Of a DNA stretch of 9,026 nucleotides, positions 6,902 to 9,026 are shown one piece after another. The first letter of the stretch is position 1. Every line of letters starts with the position of its first letter. Both the position numbers and the translations under genes were made by a program. The notes under the pieces were generated by a model. The model searched no databases, had not been told where the DNA came from, and saw nothing but the letters and a program-made list of their open reading frames with translations. The stretch spans positions 1 to 9,026 of the forward strand of contig DHIQ01000037.1 of the NCBI GenBank assembly GCA_002403895.1, given 5' to 3'. This stretch comes from Candidatus Neomicrothrix sp. UBA4742. GTDB lineage: Bacteria > Actinomycetota > Acidimicrobiia > Acidimicrobiales > Acidimicrobilacustridaceae.

Positions 6902-7762
6902 TCACCCGGGCAAACCCAGATTCCACACCAGGGCGGCGGCGGCCAGGAGATTGAATCCCACATGGGCAGAGATCGACAACCCCAGCCTGCCCGTCCGGTG
7001 CGCGAGGACGCCGAGCACCAACCCGAAGGCCAACAGGGCCGGGAACTGGAGGAACTCGAAATGGGTGAGGGCGAAGAACACGGCAGTGACGACGATGGCC
7101 ACCACCGCTCCCCCGCGGCGCTGAAGGGACCGCTGGGTGAGGCCCCGGAAGAAGATCTCCTCAGCAAAGGGCGCGCCGATACCCACAATGAGGAAGAGCA
7201 AGGCGATGCCGACGGTGTCGGTGGCGCGGTCGGTGAGCTGGCGGGCGGCGGCGGAGACATCCTGGTGCCCGATGAGCTTGAAGATGGGCCAATAGATCAG
7301 CGGGACCAGCACGAACTGGGCGACGGCCCCGATGGCCAGCCCCAGGGGGACGTCGAACCAACGGAATCGCAGCCCGAGGTCGCGGACCGGGCCATTGCCC
7401 TTGGTCTTGACGGCCCAGATGGGCACGCCCAACAACCCCGCCCACAGCGGAACCTGCAGGACCGCAGTGAGCCACAGCGACATCGGTGGCTTGTAGGCGG
7501 GTGCCGCACCGGTGGCGACGTGGCCGACGACCTGACCGAAGGCGGCGCCCGTGCCGCTGGCCCCGCTGGCGCCGAAGTTGGTGACCGACAGCACCACCAG
7601 GTACGCAATCGCAGCCAGCAACTCCGCTCCGAAGAAGCCGATGGCGACATCACCGAGACCCCAGCGGGGAGCAAGACCGGGCAGTCCGTCGAACCCTACC
7701 TCGGGTCCCGCGGCCGACTCGTCGGGCGGATCCCAACCGGCGCGGGGAGTCGGGTCGATCAC
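6902..7762 (-). CDS. CPBP-family intramembrane metalloprotease
   Basis: A 286-residue membrane protein of the CPBP (Rce1/Abi-like) glutamate-type intramembrane protease family. It has about seven hydrophobic segments (about 38-60, 97-117, 138-161, 185-198, 218-235, 239-256, 263-281). The family motifs are complete: EEIFFR (EExxxR, 201-206), F-x3-H ending at His234, and H-x3-N (His267-Asn271). These residues form the active site in the membrane. The start is GTG at 7762, with no ribosome site but a TAGGCT box 6 bases upstream, typical of leaderless actinobacterial mRNAs. It is the first minus-strand gene of the cluster and is divergent from the DUF3499 gene. The next gene begins 87 bases after its stop with no terminator between them, so it may be the promoter-proximal gene of the whole cluster. 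Bacterial CPBP proteins act variously in bacteriocin immunity, protein maturation or membrane stress; no substrate is evident here. Confidence 0.92.
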   Translation of the reverse strand: MIDPTPRAGWDPPDESAAGPEVGFDGLPGLAPRWGLGDVAIGFFGAELLAAIAYLVVLSVTNFGASGASGTGAAFGQVVGHVATGAAPAYKPPMSLWLTAVLQVPLWAGLLGVPIWAVKTKGNGPVRDLGLRFRWFDVPLGLAIGAVAQFVLVPLIYWPIFKLIGHQDVSAAARQLTDRATDTVGIALLFLIVGIGAPFAEEIFFRGLTQRSLQRRGGAVVAIVVTAVFFALTHFEFLQFPALLAFGLVLGVLAHRTGRLGLSISAHVGFNLLAAAALVWNLGLPG

Positions 7763-7768
7763 CGGCGC

Positions 7769-7774
7769 AGCCTA
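7769..7774 (-). promoter_or_regulatory. -10 box for a leaderless CPBP transcript
   Basis: On the minus strand TAGGCT (7774-7769) matches the actinobacterial TANNNT -10 pattern and is followed by exactly 6 bases and then the GTG start at 7762. This places the transcription start at or next to the start codon. No clear -35 element is seen, and no Shine-Dalgarno sequence precedes the GTG, which agrees with leaderless initiation. It would also serve the rest of the minus-strand cluster if transcription reads through. Confidence 0.42.
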
Positions 7775-7818
7775 GGCCAGCACGTCACGGGGTCCGCCCC
7801 ACCCACGGCACGCTTGGC

Positions 7819-7824
7819 TAGGTT
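7819..7824 (+). promoter_or_regulatory. Possible -10 box for the DUF3499 gene
   Basis: TAGGTT matches TANNNT. It would start transcription near 7831, leaving a leader of about 25 bases that contains the ribosome site at 7843-7849. No convincing -35 is present. It sits about 45 bases from the oppositely directed TAGGCT box, so the two promoters would be back to back within a 93-base region. Confidence 0.3.
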
Positions 7825-7842
7825 TTCGCCGTCGCTCGGACC

Positions 7843-7849
7843 GGAGGAG
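7843..7849 (+). promoter_or_regulatory. Ribosome-binding site that fixes the DUF3499 start
   Basis: GGAGGAG lies 6 bases before ATG 7856. This settles the start, because the reading frame stays open for more than 2 kb upstream as an antisense artefact over the protease and GT-C genes. The conserved family sequence also begins exactly at this ATG. Confidence 0.72.
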
Positions 7850-7855
7850 CAACCT

Positions 7856-8077
7856 ATGACCCGCCAGTGCGCCCGCCCGGGCTGTAGCGAGCCCACCACG
7901 GCCACGCTCGGCTACGACTACGCCGACCGCACCGTCTGGCTCGACTACGTGGCCGACGAAGCGCACCCCGCCACCTACGACCTGTGCCGACGCCATTCGG
8001 CGGGCATGACGGTGCCCAACGGGTGGGCACTGAGCGACCGGCGCATGTCGGTCACCCCGCTATTCCGGGCATCGTGA
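7856..8077 (+). CDS. DUF3499 family protein, short form
   Basis: A 73-residue soluble protein matching the conserved core of DUF3499, an actinobacterial family of unknown function. Recognisable pieces are C-x4-C (Cys5, Cys10), ATLGYDYADRT (17-27), YDLCRRH (41-47, with Cys44 and His47) and T-x-PNGW (52-57). The paired Cys-x4-Cys and Cys-x2-His could form one zinc site; this is inference from spacing. Family members that I recall are about 125-160 residues, with a poorly conserved, charged C-terminal half. This one stops about 16 residues after the GW motif, so it is essentially the minimal domain. In mycobacteria the DUF3499 gene sits next to manB (my recollection); here it lies about 5 kb away on the opposite strand, separated by the two glycosyltransferase genes and the protease. 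ftsH follows after 65 bases with its own apparent promoter. Confidence 0.83.
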   Translation: MTRQCARPGCSEPTTATLGYDYADRTVWLDYVADEAHPATYDLCRRHSAGMTVPNGWALSDRRMSVTPLFRAS

Positions 8078-8129
8078 GGCGAGGTCCCAGTTCCTGGCCT
8101 TCGTGACAGGGATTCTCGCTGATCTCTTC

Positions 8130-8135
8130 TACGCT
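8130..8135 (+). promoter_or_regulatory. -10 box for a leaderless ftsH transcript
   Basis: TACGCT matches TANNNT and lies 7 bases before ATG 8143, so the predicted transcription start coincides with the start codon. No Shine-Dalgarno-like sequence is found in the 20 bases upstream of the ATG. A GTGACA at 8103-8108 resembles a -35 but is 21 bases from the -10, too far for a standard housekeeping promoter, and may be fortuitous. Confidence 0.42.
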
Positions 8136-8142
8136 GTAGCGC

Positions 8143-9026
8143 ATGAGTTCTGAGATCCCCCCACCGCCTCCGAACCCGGAGAAGAACGGATCGGGCCGGT
8201 TCGGCAGCGATCAGGGGTGGCCCAAATGGATGATCTGGGTGCTGCTCGCCGTCATCCTCGGCATCGCCCTGGTGTCGATGGTGTCCAACAACGCCAGCGG
8301 CTCCGACATCGCGTTCGGCGTCTTCAAGGACAAAGTCGGCGCCGGTGAGGTCAAGACCGCGACCTACAACAACACGAACGGCAAGATCTCCGGGGAACTG
8401 AACGACGGGACAAAGGTCAAGACGACCGGGCCCGTCCCGCTTCCCGACGACGACGCCAACCTGTTCGCCTCCAAGGGCGTCAAGTTCGAGACCCCCGAAT
8501 CCAGCATCTGGGCCACACTTCTCCCGTTGCTGCTCCCGGTGGCGCTACTGATCGGTTTCTTCGTATGGATGCAGCGCCGGGCCCAGGGCCAGATGGGCGG
8601 CATCATGTCCATCGGTCGGTCCAAGGCCAAGACCTACAGCAGCGAGCGTCCGGGTACGACCTTCGCCGACGTCGCCGGCTACGAGGGCGTGAAGCAAGAG
8701 ATCACCGAGGTCGTCGACTTCCTCAAGTACCCCGAGCGCTTCGCCGAGATCGGCGCCCGCATCCCCAAAGGCATCTTGCTGGTCGGTCCCCCCGGGACGG
8801 GCAAGACCCTCATCGCCCGAGCGGTGGCCGGCGAGGCCGGCGTGCCCTTCATGTCAGTGACCGGCTCCGATTTCATGGAGATGTTCGTGGGCGTCGGCGC
8901 CAGCCGCGTGCGTGACCTGTTCGCTTCCGCCCGCAAGACGGGCCGGGCCATCATCTTCGTGGACGAGATCGACTCCATCGGGCGCAAGCGCGGCGCCGGC
9001 CTGGGCGGCGGCCACGACGAGCGCGA
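8143..9026 (+). CDS. ftsH: ATP-dependent zinc metalloprotease FtsH, N-terminal part
   Basis: The first 294 residues of the membrane-anchored AAA+ protease FtsH, which pulls membrane and short-lived cytosolic proteins into a hexamer and degrades them. A short proline-rich cytosolic N-terminus (PPPPP at 6-10) precedes the first membrane helix (about 29-47). A small external domain (about 50-120) and a second helix (about 122-142) follow, then the AAA domain. That has the [12 protein letters not shown] entry motif (173-184), Walker A GPPGTGKT (215-222), the aromatic pore loop MFVG (247-250), Walker B IIFVDEID (270-277) and [11 protein letters not shown] (284-294). The window ends there, so the second region of homology, the HEXXH zinc site and the C-terminal helices are not visible. 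The start is ATG 8143, with a leaderless-type -10 box. Identification is certain from the AAA motifs; completeness cannot be judged. Confidence 0.97.
   Translation, partial: MSSEIPPPPPNPEKNGSGRFGSDQGWPKWMIWVLLAVILGIALVSMVSNNASGSDIAFGVFKDKVGAGEVKTATYNNTNGKISGELNDGTKVKTTGPVPLPDDDANLFASKGVKFETPESSIWATLLPLLLPVALLIGFFVWMQRRAQGQMGGIMSIGRSKAKTYSSERPGTTFADVAGYEGVKQEITEVVDFLKYPERFAEIGARIPKGILLVGPPGTGKTLIARAVAGEAGVPFMSVTGSDFMEMFVGVGASRVRDLFASARKTGRAIIFVDEIDSIGRKRGAGLGGGHDER

Noticed and set aside
6902..7762. CPBP protease as a phage-defence (abortive infection) or bacteriocin-immunity gene
   Set aside because: No toxin, bacteriocin, phage or defence gene lies nearby. The 'Abi' label comes only from the family name, and the neighbours are sugar and housekeeping genes.
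5738..8077. A 779-codon open frame on the plus strand running into the DUF3499 gene
   Set aside because: Everything before 7856 is antisense to the GT-C and CPBP genes, rich in Gln, Gly, Arg, Glu and His with no domain. The frame stays open because GC-rich codons of the minus-strand genes rarely give stops. Only the last 73 codons, behind GGAGGAG, are real.

Overview
The window comes from a high-GC actinobacterium. The Trm112-like/ManB/SIS-isomerase gene set, a DUF3499 protein, strong GC bias at third codon positions and apparently leaderless TANNNT-RTG starts all point to Actinomycetota. Acidimicrobiia or a related lineage is my best guess, from overall impression only, without a database search.

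Layout. Positions 1-247 are non-coding or the edge of another gene and hold a convincing rho-independent terminator for the minus strand (32-74). Positions 248-7762 carry six genes, all on the minus strand. In transcription order they are: a CPBP intramembrane protease (6902-7762); a 950-residue polytopic membrane protein of the PTPS-related/GT-C-like type (3962-6814); a GT2 polyprenyl-phosphate sugar synthase-like enzyme (3033-3965, overlapping the previous stop by 4 bases); a phosphomannomutase/phosphoglucomutase ManB (1561-2964); a small Trm112-like protein (1308-1544); and a SIS-fold phosphoglucose/phosphomannose isomerase (248-1282). After a 93-base divergent promoter region the plus strand carries a short DUF3499 protein (7856-8077) and the first 294 codons of ftsH (8143 to the window end).

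How the genes fit together. The minus-strand cluster reads as a sugar-activation and sugar-transfer line. The isomerase links fructose-6-P with glucose-6-P and/or mannose-6-P, and ManB makes the sugar-1-phosphate. A nucleotidyltransferase, not in this window, would make the NDP-sugar. The GT2 enzyme would load the sugar onto polyprenyl phosphate at the inner face of the membrane. The GT-C-like protein would transfer it to an acceptor outside. The enzyme families are recognisable; the pathway linkage, sugar identity and acceptor are inference. The other strand is housekeeping: membrane protein quality control (FtsH) and a small putative metal-binding protein.

There are no mobile elements, CRISPR arrays, tRNA or rRNA genes in the window. 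The main points of interest are the coupled GT2/GT-C pair inside a sugar-phosphate operon, the Trm112-like protein with only one cysteine, leaderless start signals, and a possible 33-codon ORF bridging the protease and GT-C genes.
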